DNA from: Caulobacter sp. FWC2 | GTDB taxonomy: Bacteria; Pseudomonadota; Alphaproteobacteria; Caulobacterales; Caulobacteraceae | Direction: 5' to 3' | Assembly (NCBI RefSeq): GCF_002742625.1 | Contig: NZ_PEBF01000001.1 | Span: 620,001-684,000, forward strand | Length of the DNA: 64,000 bases | Translations under genes and position numbers: made by a program | In this document: in pieces, positions 35,139-44,469 of the stretch | How positions within the stretch are numbered: the first letter of the stretch is position 1 | Layout of the letters: each line of letters begins with the position of its first letter | The notes under the pieces: generated by a model | Databases searched by the model: none | The model's input: the letters and a program-made list of their open reading frames with translations, nothing else | Told to the model about the DNA's origin: nothing

Positions 35139-37691
35139 TTGCGGCGCCTACTAGTCTTTCTCGCCCTGATCGGGTCCCTCGTAGCCGGCGCCGCGCACGC
35201 GCAAGGCGCCGCGCCCCTGGCTCAGCGCCTTGACCAGCTGGCTCAAGAGATCGGCGCCCATGAGGTCCGCAATCCGCCTCGCGACAATGAGGACATCGAA
35301 CGGGCCGGCCGCCGCGCCTTGCGCGATCGCGGCCCGGCCCGGATCTATGGTCTGTGGCGCGTGCTCTACGCCTATAAGAGCAACCAGATCGAGGGCCGCT
35401 TCGACGCCTGGACCAGGCTGGCCCGCGAAGCGGCCGCCCGCGACCACGACACCCAGCTCGCCACGCTGGTCGATCTGGAGGCCCTGGCCTATCGCCATGA
35501 GACCCACGGGTTCCGCGCCTTCACCGAGGGTGACTGGCGCAAATATCTAAGCCAATCCGGCCCCGACATTCGCGTGATCGCCGGGGTGGAGCGCGTGCGG
35601 CACCTGGGGCAGATGGGCCGCTGGGCCGAGGCCGCGCGCCTGGCCGCCGATCTGCAGGTCGATATCGAGCGGCGCGGCCGCGTCGCCGCGCCGGTGCTGG
35701 CCGAGCTGCATCAGGTGCACAGCTACACGCTGTCGGACATCGGCGACAAGGAAGGCGCGCTGGACCACATGGCCCAGGCGGTGCGCCTGGACGAGCGCGA
35801 CGCTTTCCACATCCGCAAGATCGAGCGGATCTACGACATCGCCTACACGGCCGCCGACCTGGGCGAGCTGGGCGCCGCCCAGCGCATGGCCGACCTGCAC
35901 CACCGGATGGTCCTGGCGGATCGCGACAAGGACCTGCTGACCTGGGATCAGCACCTGTGCGCCCGCATCGCTCTGTTGCTGAACCAGCCGCGCAAGGTGC
36001 TGGCGTGTCTCAGCGGCGCCCAGGCCGAGATCGACAATCCCTCTCGCCGGCTGCAAGTCATTCTGCTGCGCCAGCGCGCCCAGGCGCGGGCCCAGCTGGG
36101 CATGGCCGTCGAGGCCCGCGCCGACCTGGAGCGGCTGAAGACGGTTCCGACCGTGCTGACCCAGCGCGATCCCAGCACCGAGGCGTTGGTGCAGGCCTAT
36201 ATCGACCAGGCGGAAGGTCGCGGCGACCTGGCTTTCCGAGAACTGGACGCCTGGCGGCGCGCCAACAGCGCGGAGACCGAGAAGGCCCATGCGCGCAGCG
36301 TGACCGAGATATCCTCCGCCCTCGACAGCGAACTGCGCGCCAAGCGCGACGAAAGCCGCCGCCTGACCGAAGAGGTTCGGCTGAGCCGCAGCCTGGCGCG
36401 GGCGTCGGTGGTCATCGCGCTCTTGCTCGGGGTGCTGGTCGCCGGCGGCGTGGCCTGGGCCTTCCACCAGCGCCGCGCCTCAAGCCGACTGAAGGGAGCC
36501 CAGGAACATGCCGAGGCCGCCAGCAAGGCCAAGTCGGCCTTCCTGGCGGTCATGAGCCACGAGTTGCGGACGCCTCTGAACGGCATGCTGGGCCTGACCC
36601 AGGCCTTGCGCGCCGGGACCCTGACGCAAGAGCAGCGCGAGCAGGTCGACCTGATCATGGACAGCGGCGACACGCTGCTGGTCCTGCTGAACGACATTCT
36701 CGACCTCTCCAAGATCGAGGCCGGCAAGCTGGAGATCGCGCCCACGGTCGGCGACCTGGTCCAGACCTGCGCCCGACTGGTCGGCGGCTATCAGCCGACG
36801 GCCCGCGAGAAGGGCGTGACCTTGACCTTCGCCCTGGAGAGCGAGGCTCCGGGGCCGCTGATGTTCGATGGGGTGCGGGTGCGCCAGTGCCTGACCAACC
36901 TGATCTCCAACGCCCTGAAGTTCACCACGAACGGCAAGGTCGAGGTGGCCCTGGCCTGCTATCCGGAAGAAGCGGGCAGGGTTCGCGTGCGCCTGCGTGT
37001 GGCCGACACCGGCATCGGCATGAACCCGTCCACGGTCGCCAAGCTGTTTCGGCCGTTCGTCCAGGCCGACGCCTCGACCACCCGCAACTTTGGCGGCACG
37101 GGCCTGGGCCTTAACATCACCCGCCGCCTCGTGGAAATGATGCGCGGCGAAATCCGCGTCGAGAGCGAGGAGGGCCGGGGGTCGATCTTCACCATCGAGA
37201 TGCTGGTGGACGCCGCCGACGCTTCGGAGCTGCCGGCCTACCCGGACGAGGCCCGCGATGACGAGGTCCCCTTCGCCGCCCTGCATGGCCGCCGGGTGCT
37301 GGTGGTCGACGACCATCCCGTCAACCGCCGGGTCATCCGCCTGTTCCTCGAACCGTTCGAGTGCGAGCTGGTCGAGGCCGGGAACGGCCAGGAGGCGCTG
37401 GACGCTTTGGAACGCGCGCCTGTCGACCTGGTGTTGATGGACGTCAACATGCCGGTGATGGACGGGCTGGAGGCCACGCGGCGCTTGCGGGCGGATCCCC
37501 GCTTCGCGCGGTTGCCGGTGATCGCGCTGACGGCCGACGTGATGTCGGCCCAGATCAAGACGTGCCTTGAAGCGGGTTGCGACGCGCACGTCGCCAAGCC
37601 GATCGACCTGCGGAACCTGCTGTCGGTCATGGACACGTGCCTGGCGCGGGGCGTGGCGCGCGAGGTGATGGCGGGACTGGGCGCGCTTTAG
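35139..37691 (+). CDS. Hybrid sensor histidine kinase with periplasmic TPR-like sensor domain
   Basis: 850 residues from a TTG at 35139, chosen because AGGGA lies seven bases upstream and the signal peptide (RRLLVFLALIGSLVAGAAHA) then starts at residue 2; a GTG at 35112 is in frame. Residues about 25-415 form a periplasmic, helix-rich region of TPR character (EAARLAADLQVD, GALDHMAQAVRLDERD). A transmembrane helix (VVIALLLGVLVAGGVAWAF) leads to HisKA with H474 (MSHELRTPLN), a HATPase (NLISNALKF, DTGIGM, GGTGLGL) and a receiver with D768 (VLMDVNMPVMDG). The cognate regulator is not adjacent. Confidence 0.9.
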   Translation: MRRLLVFLALIGSLVAGAAHAQGAAPLAQRLDQLAQEIGAHEVRNPPRDNEDIERAGRRALRDRGPARIYGLWRVLYAYKSNQIEGRFDAWTRLAREAAARDHDTQLATLVDLEALAYRHETHGFRAFTEGDWRKYLSQSGPDIRVIAGVERVRHLGQMGRWAEAARLAADLQVDIERRGRVAAPVLAELHQVHSYTLSDIGDKEGALDHMAQAVRLDERDAFHIRKIERIYDIAYTAADLGELGAAQRMADLHHRMVLADRDKDLLTWDQHLCARIALLLNQPRKVLACLSGAQAEIDNPSRRLQVILLRQRAQARAQLGMAVEARADLERLKTVPTVLTQRDPSTEALVQAYIDQAEGRGDLAFRELDAWRRANSAETEKAHARSVTEISSALDSELRAKRDESRRLTEEVRLSRSLARASVVIALLLGVLVAGGVAWAFHQRRASSRLKGAQEHAEAASKAKSAFLAVMSHELRTPLNGMLGLTQALRAGTLTQEQREQVDLIMDSGDTLLVLLNDILDLSKIEAGKLEIAPTVGDLVQTCARLVGGYQPTAREKGVTLTFALESEAPGPLMFDGVRVRQCLTNLISNALKFTTNGKVEVALACYPEEAGRVRVRLRVADTGIGMNPSTVAKLFRPFVQADASTTRNFGGTGLGLNITRRLVEMMRGEIRVESEEGRGSIFTIEMLVDAADASELPAYPDEARDDEVPFAALHGRRVLVVDDHPVNRRVIRLFLEPFECELVEAGNGQEALDALERAPVDLVLMDVNMPVMDGLEATRRLRADPRFARLPVIALTADVMSAQIKTCLEAGCDAHVAKPIDLRNLLSVMDTCLARGVAREVMAGLGAL

Positions 37692-37692
37692 C

Positions 37693-38856
37693 CTATGCGC
37701 TGAAAGCCGTCCGAGCCGCCGACAGGCGCTCCACCGCCGCGTCCAGTGTCCCAACGGCCTTGGCGAAGCAAAGCCGCACCACGTTGCGCACCGGATCCTC
37801 GGCGAAGAAGGCCGAGACCGGGATCGCCGCGACGCCGAACTCGACGACGGTCCGCTCGCAGAAGGTCACGTCGTCGACCGGAATCCCTGACGCCGTCAGG
37901 TCGACATTGAGGAAATAGGTCCCCTGGCTTTCCAGCACCACATAGCCCGCCGCGCGCAGGCCGTCGGTCAGGCGGTCGCGGGAGCGCTGCATTTCGGCGG
38001 GCATCTGATCGAACCAGGCGCGGTGGTTGTCGAGGCCCCAGGCCACGCCCGCCTGCAGGTTCGGCGGGGTGGTGAAGGTCAGGAACTGGTGGGCCGCCGC
38101 CAGGGGCCTGGTCATGGCGGGCGCGGCCATCAGGAAGCCGACCTTCCAGCCGGTCATGCCGAACAGCTTGCCGGCCGAACCGATCTTCACCGTCCGCTCG
38201 CGCATGCCGGGGAAGTTGATCAAGGGTCTGTGCCGACGGCCGTCGAACACCACGGCCTCCCAGACCTCGTCGCAGATGGCGATCGTGTCGTGCTTGACGC
38301 AGAACTCGGCCAGCAGGGCCAGGTCCTCGTCGGGCGTGACGACGGCGGCCGGGTTCAGCGGACTGTTCAGGACGACCATGCGGGTCCTGTCGCTGAACGC
38401 GGCCCCCAGCATCGCGCGGTCGAAGCGCCAATGCGGCGGGGCCAGGCGGATCAGTTTCGGCACGCCGCCCGCGCGGCGGACCAGCGGCAGATAGGCGTCG
38501 TAGAGCGGCTGGAACAGCAACACCTCGTCGCCGGGCGAGATCAGCGCCGTGAACGCCGCCGCCAGGGCCTCGGTGGCGCCAGAGGTGACGATGATCTCGC
38601 TGTCGGGATCAAGCGTCAGGTCCTGGGCGCGCGCATAGTGCCCGGCGACCGCGGCGCGCAGCTCCGGCAGGCCGCGCATCGGCGGATATTGGTTGGAGCC
38701 CTCGATCAGCGCCCGCGCCGCCGCCTCGCGGACGGGCAGGGGCCCCTGGTCGTCGGGAAAGCCCTGACCCAGATTGATCGCGCCGTGCTGACGGGCCAGG
38801 CCGCTCATGCGCTCGAAGATCGTGGTCGGCAGGTTGTCGAAGACGGGGTGAACCAT
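37693..38856 (-). CDS. PLP-dependent aminotransferase, class I/II
   Basis: 387 residues. Fold type I aminotransferase: TSGATEALAAAF, NSPLNPAAVV (the usual NPHNPTG varied to NSPLNPA), CDEVWE, and the PLP lysine K230 in GSAGKLFGMTGWKVG. It resembles the KAT/methionine aminotransferase (YbdL) group. Its 5' leader abuts a tandem intergenic repeat beginning 10 bp upstream, so the promoter must lie in or beyond the repeat. Confidence 0.9.
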   Translation of the reverse strand: MVHPVFDNLPTTIFERMSGLARQHGAINLGQGFPDDQGPLPVREAAARALIEGSNQYPPMRGLPELRAAVAGHYARAQDLTLDPDSEIIVTSGATEALAAAFTALISPGDEVLLFQPLYDAYLPLVRRAGGVPKLIRLAPPHWRFDRAMLGAAFSDRTRMVVLNSPLNPAAVVTPDEDLALLAEFCVKHDTIAICDEVWEAVVFDGRRHRPLINFPGMRERTVKIGSAGKLFGMTGWKVGFLMAAPAMTRPLAAAHQFLTFTTPPNLQAGVAWGLDNHRAWFDQMPAEMQRSRDRLTDGLRAAGYVVLESQGTYFLNVDLTASGIPVDDVTFCERTVVEFGVAAIPVSAFFAEDPVRNVVRLCFAKAVGTLDAAVERLSAARTAFSA

Positions 38857-38865
38857 GCCTTTGCC

Positions 38866-39089
38866 TAGAGCCTGTCTGTTTCTGATGGAACCATCAGAAA
38901 CGGATAAACAGGCTCTATCTCAAACATCTAGAGCGTGGCGGGCGGCGAAACCGCTCACACTTTCGGCTGCCACGCTCTAGAGCCTGTCTGTTTCTGATGG
39001 AACCATCAGAAACGGATAAACAGGCTCTATCTCAAACATCTAGAGCGTGGCGGGCGCCGAGACCGCTCACACTTTCGGCTGCCACGCTC
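38866..39089. repeat. 112-bp tandem direct duplication of a double-hairpin element
   Basis: Copy 1 (38866-38977) and copy 2 (38978-39089) differ at only two positions. Each copy has one hairpin around GTTTCTGATGG-AA-CCATCAGAAAC with outer arms AGAGCCTGT/ACAGGCTCT, and a second around AGCGTGGC...GCCACGCT. This occupies most of the 311-bp region between the aminotransferase and glsB genes; no ORF with coding character lies in it. Confidence 0.93.
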
Positions 39090-39167
39090 CAGCGCGGCGC
39101 GGAAATTCTGAAACCCGGCGGCTGCTCGCGCATTTCCATGGCTCAGCTTCCAAAGGAGGGCATCAGC

Positions 39168-39416
39168 ATGCACGGCGTGGGTTTTATCGGAGCCATCATC
39201 ATCGGGATCTTCGCCGGCTGGATCGCCGAGAAGATCATGAAGCGGGACCATGGCCTGCTGACCAACCTGATCGTCGGCCTGGTCGGCGCGCTGATCGGTG
39301 CGTTCCTGGCCGGAATGCTGGGCATCCACTTCTGGGGCTGGGTCGGCAGCCTGCTGATCTCGACCCTCGGCGCGGTGCTGCTGCTGTGGCTGCTGGGCCT
39401 GATCAAGAAGTCGTAG
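39168..39416 (+). CDS. GlsB/YeaQ/YmgE-family small membrane protein
   Basis: 82 residues from the ATG at 39168 (AAAGGAGGG seven bases upstream). Three hydrophobic helices rich in Gly, with GFIGAIIIGIFAGWIAEKIMKR at the N-terminus read in two parts, match the transglycosylase-associated/GlsB stress membrane protein family. These are often induced by general stress. No specific reaction is known. Confidence 0.85.
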   Translation: MHGVGFIGAIIIGIFAGWIAEKIMKRDHGLLTNLIVGLVGALIGAFLAGMLGIHFWGWVGSLLISTLGAVLLLWLLGLIKKS

Positions 39417-39433
39417 GCGCCGTCCTCCGACAC

Positions 39434-39465
39434 GAAAAAGGCCGCCGTCCTTTCGGACGGCGGCC
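39434..39465 (-). terminator. Rho-independent terminator of typA
   Basis: An 11-bp perfect stem (GGCCGCCGTCC / GGACGGCGGCC) with a TTTC loop. On the minus strand it is followed by five Ts. It also sits after glsB on the plus strand. Confidence 0.85.
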
Positions 39466-39489
39466 CAATCTTCGAAGGCTCGAGAAAGC

Positions 39490-41325
39490 CTACTCTTCCT
39501 TGACGCGACGCTTGCGGAACGACGGGTTCAGGATCTGCTTGCGCAGGCGGATGCTCTTCGGGGTCACCTCGACCAGCTCGTCTTCCTCGATATAGGCGAT
39601 GGCCTGTTCGAGGGTCATGCGGCGCGGCGGGGTCAGGCGGATCGACTCGTCCTTGCCCGAGGCGCGGACGTTGGTCAGTTGCTTGGCCTTCATCGGGTTG
39701 ACGTCGAGGTCGTCCTGACGGGCGTTCTCGCCGATGATCATGCCGAGGTAGCACTTCTCGTTGGCGCCGACGAACATCACGCCGCGCTCTTCCAGGTTCC
39801 ACAGCGCGTAGGCCGCGGTTTCACCGTCCGAGTTCGAGATCAGCACGCCCTTGCGCTGTTGGTCGAAGGCGCCCTTGTACGGCTCGTAGTGGCTGAACAC
39901 GCGGTTCAGCACGCCCGAACCACGCGTGTCGGTCAGGAACTCGCCCTGATAGCCGATCAGCGAGCGCGAGGGGGCGACCAGCTGGATGCGGGTCTTGCCC
40001 GCGCCCGACGGGCCCATGTCCTTCAGCTCGGCCTTACGCAGCGACAGCTTCTCGATGACGATGCCCGAGAACTCGTCGTCGACGTCGATCATGACGTCTT
40101 CCATCGGCTCCAGGCGCTTGCCGGTTTCCGGATCGGTCTGGAACACGACGCGCGGACGGCTGATCGACACCTCGAAGCCTTCGCGACGCATGTTCTCGAT
40201 CAGGACGCCCAGCTGCAGTTCGCCGCGGCCCGACACTTCATAGGCGTCGCCTTCGGCCGTCTCGGTGACCTTGATGGCCACGTTCGATTCGGCTTCCTTC
40301 AGCAGGCGGTCGCGGATGACGCGCGACTGGACCTTGTCGCCTTCGCGGCCGGCCAGCGGGCTGTCATTGACCGAGACGGTCATCGAGATGGTCGGCGGAT
40401 CGATCGGCTGGGCCGGCAGGGCCTCGGTCACTTCCAGGGCGCACAGGGTGTCGGCGACGGTGGCCTTCGACATACCGGCGATGGCGACGATGTCGCCGGC
40501 CTCGGCGCCTTCGTCGACCGGCGAACGCTTCAGGCCGCGGAAGGCCAGCACCTTGGTGATGCGGCCGCGCTCGATTTCCTTGCCGTTACGGTCGAGGGCC
40601 TTGATGGCCATGCCCGGGATGGCCTTGCCGCTCTCGATGCGGCCGGTCAGCAGGCGGCCCAGGAACGGGTCGCTTTCGATCAGCACGTTCAGGATCTGGA
40701 ACGGCTCGTCCGTCTTGGCGATCTGCTTCGGTTCCGGCACGTGGCGGACGATCAGGTCGAACAGCGGGGCCAGGTTGTCGTTCGGGACGTTCATGTCCAT
40801 CGTCGCCCAGCCGGCGCGGCCCGAGGCGTAGATGTGCGGGAAGTCCAGCTGCTCGTCCGTGGCGCCGATGGCGGCGAACAGGTCGAAGGCGGCGTTGTGG
40901 ACCTTGTCCGGATCGGCGTGGGCGCGGTCGACCTTGTTGATGCAGAGGATCGGCTTCAGGCCCATCTTCAGCGCCTTGGTCAGCACGAACTTGGTCTGCG
41001 GCATGACGCCTTCTTCGGCGTCGACCAGCAGGACGCAGCCGTCGACCATGCCCAGGATGCGTTCGACTTCGCCGCCGAAGTCGGCGTGGCCGGGGGTGTC
41101 GATGATGTTGATGCGGGTTTCGCCCGCTTCACCGTTCCACAGCACGCTGGTGCACTTGGCCAGAATGGTGATGCCGCGCTCGCGCTCCTGGTCGTTGGAG
41201 TCCATGGCGCGCTCGGTGGTGGCTTCGTTGGCGCGGAAGACGCCCGACTGGGCCAGCAGCTGATCGACGAGGGTGGTCTTGCCATGATCGACGTGCGCGA
41301 TGATGGCGATATTTCGCATGGACAT
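39490..41325 (-). CDS. typA: Ribosome-associated GTPase TypA/BipA
   Basis: 611 residues, full length. The G domain starts AHVDHGKTTLVDQLLAQSG, with DTPGHADFGGEVERIL (G3) and NKVDR (G4), then domains II, III and V and the BipA-specific C-terminal domain (TRGSGVLNRVFSHYEPYKG, LTNVRASGKDE, RLRKQILNPSFRKR). It acts on the 50S subunit in ribosome assembly and stress translation. No strong ribosome site precedes the ATG. A terminator follows. Confidence 0.97.
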   Translation of the reverse strand: MSMRNIAIIAHVDHGKTTLVDQLLAQSGVFRANEATTERAMDSNDQERERGITILAKCTSVLWNGEAGETRINIIDTPGHADFGGEVERILGMVDGCVLLVDAEEGVMPQTKFVLTKALKMGLKPILCINKVDRAHADPDKVHNAAFDLFAAIGATDEQLDFPHIYASGRAGWATMDMNVPNDNLAPLFDLIVRHVPEPKQIAKTDEPFQILNVLIESDPFLGRLLTGRIESGKAIPGMAIKALDRNGKEIERGRITKVLAFRGLKRSPVDEGAEAGDIVAIAGMSKATVADTLCALEVTEALPAQPIDPPTISMTVSVNDSPLAGREGDKVQSRVIRDRLLKEAESNVAIKVTETAEGDAYEVSGRGELQLGVLIENMRREGFEVSISRPRVVFQTDPETGKRLEPMEDVMIDVDDEFSGIVIEKLSLRKAELKDMGPSGAGKTRIQLVAPSRSLIGYQGEFLTDTRGSGVLNRVFSHYEPYKGAFDQQRKGVLISNSDGETAAYALWNLEERGVMFVGANEKCYLGMIIGENARQDDLDVNPMKAKQLTNVRASGKDESIRLTPPRRMTLEQAIAYIEEDELVEVTPKSIRLRKQILNPSFRKRRVKEE

Positions 41326-41646
41326 GGGAGCGGACGGACTTTCGGGAGGAATAGGAGATGACGCTGTACGCGTCAGGCGCGCGGCTTTTACGCGACTGCG
41401 TCCGATTTATCCACCCCTGACCTTTGCAAAGACTTGTCGCAGGTAACCGGTGTCATCGACAAAGCCTTATGCGGCTTGGGTTTGCGAGGTGTTCTCAGTC
41501 GAGACCGTTTCAAACGCAACAAATTGTGCAGCGCAACATGCCTATATTTAGGGCAATTCGGAAGAGCGCCGTTCTGTGATCCTTATGGCGTAACGGGTTG
41601 CGCTATACCCCTGTCAAAAAATCGACATTAACGCCTACTTTTTTAC
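41326..41646. other. Intergenic region upstream of typA
   Basis: This is the left half of the 658-bp gap between typA and the KAP gene. No ORF with coding character is seen. Base composition drops towards AT around 41515-41650, consistent with promoters for typA and for the downstream small RNA. A GTTTCAAAC palindrome is at about 41508-41516. Confidence 0.4.
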
Positions 41647-41675
41647 TTGCCTGTTTTTGCGCCGCACCCTATAAA
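41647..41675 (+). promoter_or_regulatory. Promoter of candidate sRNA
   Basis: TTGCCT (41647-41652), a 17-bp spacer and TATAAA (41670-41675), a good housekeeping-sigma-like arrangement. Start expected near 41682. Confidence 0.6.
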
Positions 41676-41681
41676 CATTCC

Positions 41682-41765
41682 CGTGAGGCGGCGCTGCCGC
41701 CTCTGCCCTTCCTGGGCGTTTCCTCCCTAATGAACTGGCCCGGCGGTTTCGCCGGGCTTTTTTTT
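41682..41765 (+). ncRNA. Candidate trans-acting small RNA with anti-Shine-Dalgarno loops
   Basis: About 84 nt, bounded by a promoter and an intrinsic terminator. Three stem-loops are visible: GAGGCGGC/GCCGCCTC with a three-base loop (41685-41703); GCCC/GGGC with loop TTCCT (41705-41717); and the terminator GCCCGGCG/CGCCGGGC with loop GTTT (41738-41757) followed by eight Ts. The unpaired stretch TTTCCTCCC (about 41719-41727) is complementary to ribosome binding sites. This layout resembles alphaproteobacterial sRNAs carrying CCTCC motifs. No start codon with a ribosome site opens an ORF inside it. Confidence 0.6.
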
Positions 41766-41983
41766 GGCCTGTGGCTCGGGAGGCGCGTCCAGCTCCTTGA
41801 AGCGTGATCCGGGGCTGGTTCTCAGGTCTTTGCGCCGGGGCGTGAGCTTGCCGAAGCGCGATCACAGACCGCCGAAACGAAACAGCCACCAGGCGTTCAA
41901 CCTTTTCGTGCATTATGCTAGCCTTCTCATCTGGCGGGAGGGCTGGATGTCAGGCCGCGCCGGATTCGCGGGGGCGAGCGGGT

Positions 41984-44469
41984 ATGAGGGACGAGAAGAC
42001 GGCGGTGCGAGCCCGCGAGCCCGAAGCCGAAAGCATCGCTGGCAACGCGCTGGGCGACCAGCCGACGTCGGTCGATAGCCTGGGCTTCGCGCCCTATGTC
42101 GACGCCATAGCGCTTTTCCTCACCGCGCCGGCGACCAAACCGCCGTTCACGATTTCGATCGAGGGCGAGTGGGGAAGCGGCAAATCGTCGTTCATGCTGC
42201 AGCTGGAAAACGCCATCGGTGGGCGCCGGATCAAGTCGCCGTTCCTGGAGCGACTGCCCCGTTGGCTGGGCGGCCTGGGCGCCACGGCGCGATCTGTCGG
42301 CGACACTCAGGACAAGCCGCTGTCCGTCCGCTTCAACGCCTGGCGCCACGATAAGCAGGACGCGCTCTGGGCGGCCTTCGCCCTGGCCTTCGTGAAGTCG
42401 CTGCGCGAGGAGGTTGGCCTTGTCCGCGCCTGGCGAGGGGACATGCTGCTGTTTCTGAAGCGGCTAAAGGGCCTGGGGGCGTGGATCGAAGTCTTTCGCC
42501 TGCTGGCGTCGGTGCTGCTGTTGTTGGTCGGGCCCTCGTGGTGCGGGACGTCGCCCACAACCACCCCACGGGGCTGGGAAGCCTCTTCGGCTGGCTGCTG
42601 ACGGGCGAGAAGGATTCGAAACTGGTCGAGCAGGGCCTGGGCCTTCTCGCCTCGACGGGGACGTTCGGCGCAACGGTGGCCCTCGGCCTGGCGGGCCTGC
42701 GCAAGGTCTATTCCTCGATCAAGCTGCCCCTATCCCTGAAGCTGGAGAAGTACATCGCCAGGCCCGACTACGAGGGGCATGTCGCGTTCATCGAGACCTT
42801 CCATCTCGACCTGAACCGGTTGATTGAAGTCTATGCCGGCGATCGGCGCGTCTTCATCTTCATCGACGACCTCGACCGCTGCGACGTGCCGCGCGCCGCC
42901 GATCTGATGCAGGCGATCAACCTGATGATCGGCGACTCCAAGAACCTGGTGTTCGTCATCGGCATGGACCGCGAAAAGGTCGCCGCCGGGATCGCCCAGA
43001 AATACAAGGATATCCTGCCCTTCCTTCGGGATAGCGCCCACTGGAAGCCGAACGACGAGAAAGACACCTATACGCCGCTGTACTTTGGCTACGGCTATCT
43101 GGAGAAGTTCATCCAGATCAGCTTCTCCCTGCCCATTGCGAACGAGAACGCGCTCGATAGTTTCTTCGCGGAAGAGCCCGCCACGGCGGCGCGCCCGGTA
43201 TGGAGCATGAGGCTCCGGGAATACTGGACGGCGTGGTTCCGGACGGTCTGGCCAGGGGCCGCGCCGCCAACCGCCGAGGTCGCGTCCGACCCGGTCCAGC
43301 AAAGCCAGGTTGAGGTGGAAGCTCGGCGACGCAAGTTCCAGAGCAAGATGGAGCGGGATTCAGACCGGATACGCGAGGTCGTAAAGCTCGTCAGCGGGGT
43401 GTTCGAACACAATCCGCGACGCATTAAGCAGTTCATCAGCACGTTCCGCCTCGCCCTCTACATCGCCAACGATCAGGGGTTGTTCGACAGCCCGGACGAT
43501 CGCGAGCCCGACATCACGCCGGAACAGATCGGCAAGTGCGTCGCCTTGCTCTTGCGATTCCCCGATCTTCGCTTCGTGCTGGAGCAAGACCGGGCGCTGT
43601 TGGGCAAGCTCCAGGCCGCGGCTCTGGGCGAGGTCGCCGCGCGTCCGGCGGCCTATCATTGGCTGGAGAAGCCCGGCGCGATCGAGCTGCTCACATCCAG
43701 GTGCCGCCTCGAGGATGCTTCCGACGCCTACTCGCTCGCCAATTTCGATATCCGCCGGCTTTTGTCGGTGCTTCCCCGCGTGCCGCGACCGGCGGACCCT
43801 GCCGATCGGGTGATCGCCGCCTTCGCCGAGCTCGGCCGCCGCTACGAGGCCATTCGGGCGGACGAGCCCGCGAGCGCGGCGCGAACCCGCAAGATGACGG
43901 CCCTGGTCCATGAGGCCCTTGCGCTGGCGGGAAGGTTGTCCGCCTCCGACCTGGCGCTGGCGCTAAGCACGCCCGACGACTCGGACGGCGCGCGCCTGAT
44001 GCGGATCATGCTGGCGTCGATCGCTGTCAACGCGGCCAATCTCACATGGCTTCTGGGATACAATGGGACGTTCCGGACGCCCTTCGAGCACTACTGGTGC
44101 ATCCGGGTCCTGACCGACTACGTGCCGGCGATGGACGAGGCGCAACGCGCTCGGGTCAACGCCGATCTCGGGGCGCGGTGGGCGGAGATCGCCACGGATC
44201 GCGGTCGCGTGGCGATGGCGCGTCGCCTGTTGGATATGACGAGCCCGAAGTCGAGCCCCGCGCGGCCCGCCACATCCGGCGGGCGGCGGTCGCGGGGCCA
44301 ACACGAAACCGCCACCCTCCGGTGGTTCGAAGGCGGAAAGGGCCAGCTCCGCGACAAAGGCGGCCGCCCGGCCTGGAGCAAAGGTTCCTGCCGAGAAGAA
44401 GGCGGCGCCGGCTTAGAGGCGCGGCGGGGGGGCGGCCGTGAAGCGCGCGCCCTACTTCAACTCCGCTAG
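41984..44469 (+). pseudogene. KAP-family P-loop NTPase, frameshifted
   Basis: The gene starts at the ATG at 41984 (GGGGCGAG upstream) and carries Walker A GEWGSGKSS, the LSVRFNAWRHDKQDALWAAF motif and a first hydrophobic helix (LLASVLLLLVG). The frame then ends at 42601, but the rest continues in the -1 frame to 44469: second hydrophobic region, Walker B VFIFIDDLDRCD, and PRRIKQFIST, all typical KAP features. One missing G near 42530 would join LLLLVG to ALVVRDVAH. After about 44280 a second shift restores the first frame and gives a natural Lys/Ala/Pro-rich tail ending at TAG 44416. KAP NTPases are membrane-associated and include phage-defence proteins such as PifA. Either the gene is broken or these are sequence errors. 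Confidence 0.75.

Noticed and set aside
41598..41913. Short ORFs over the candidate sRNA
   Set aside because: Both strands give short frames without ribosome sites, crossing a promoter and a terminator.
42515..42550. Programmed -1 frameshift in the KAP gene
   Set aside because: No X-XXY-YYZ heptamer lies in the zero frame at the junction; a single missing G explains the join, and a second opposite shift occurs downstream.
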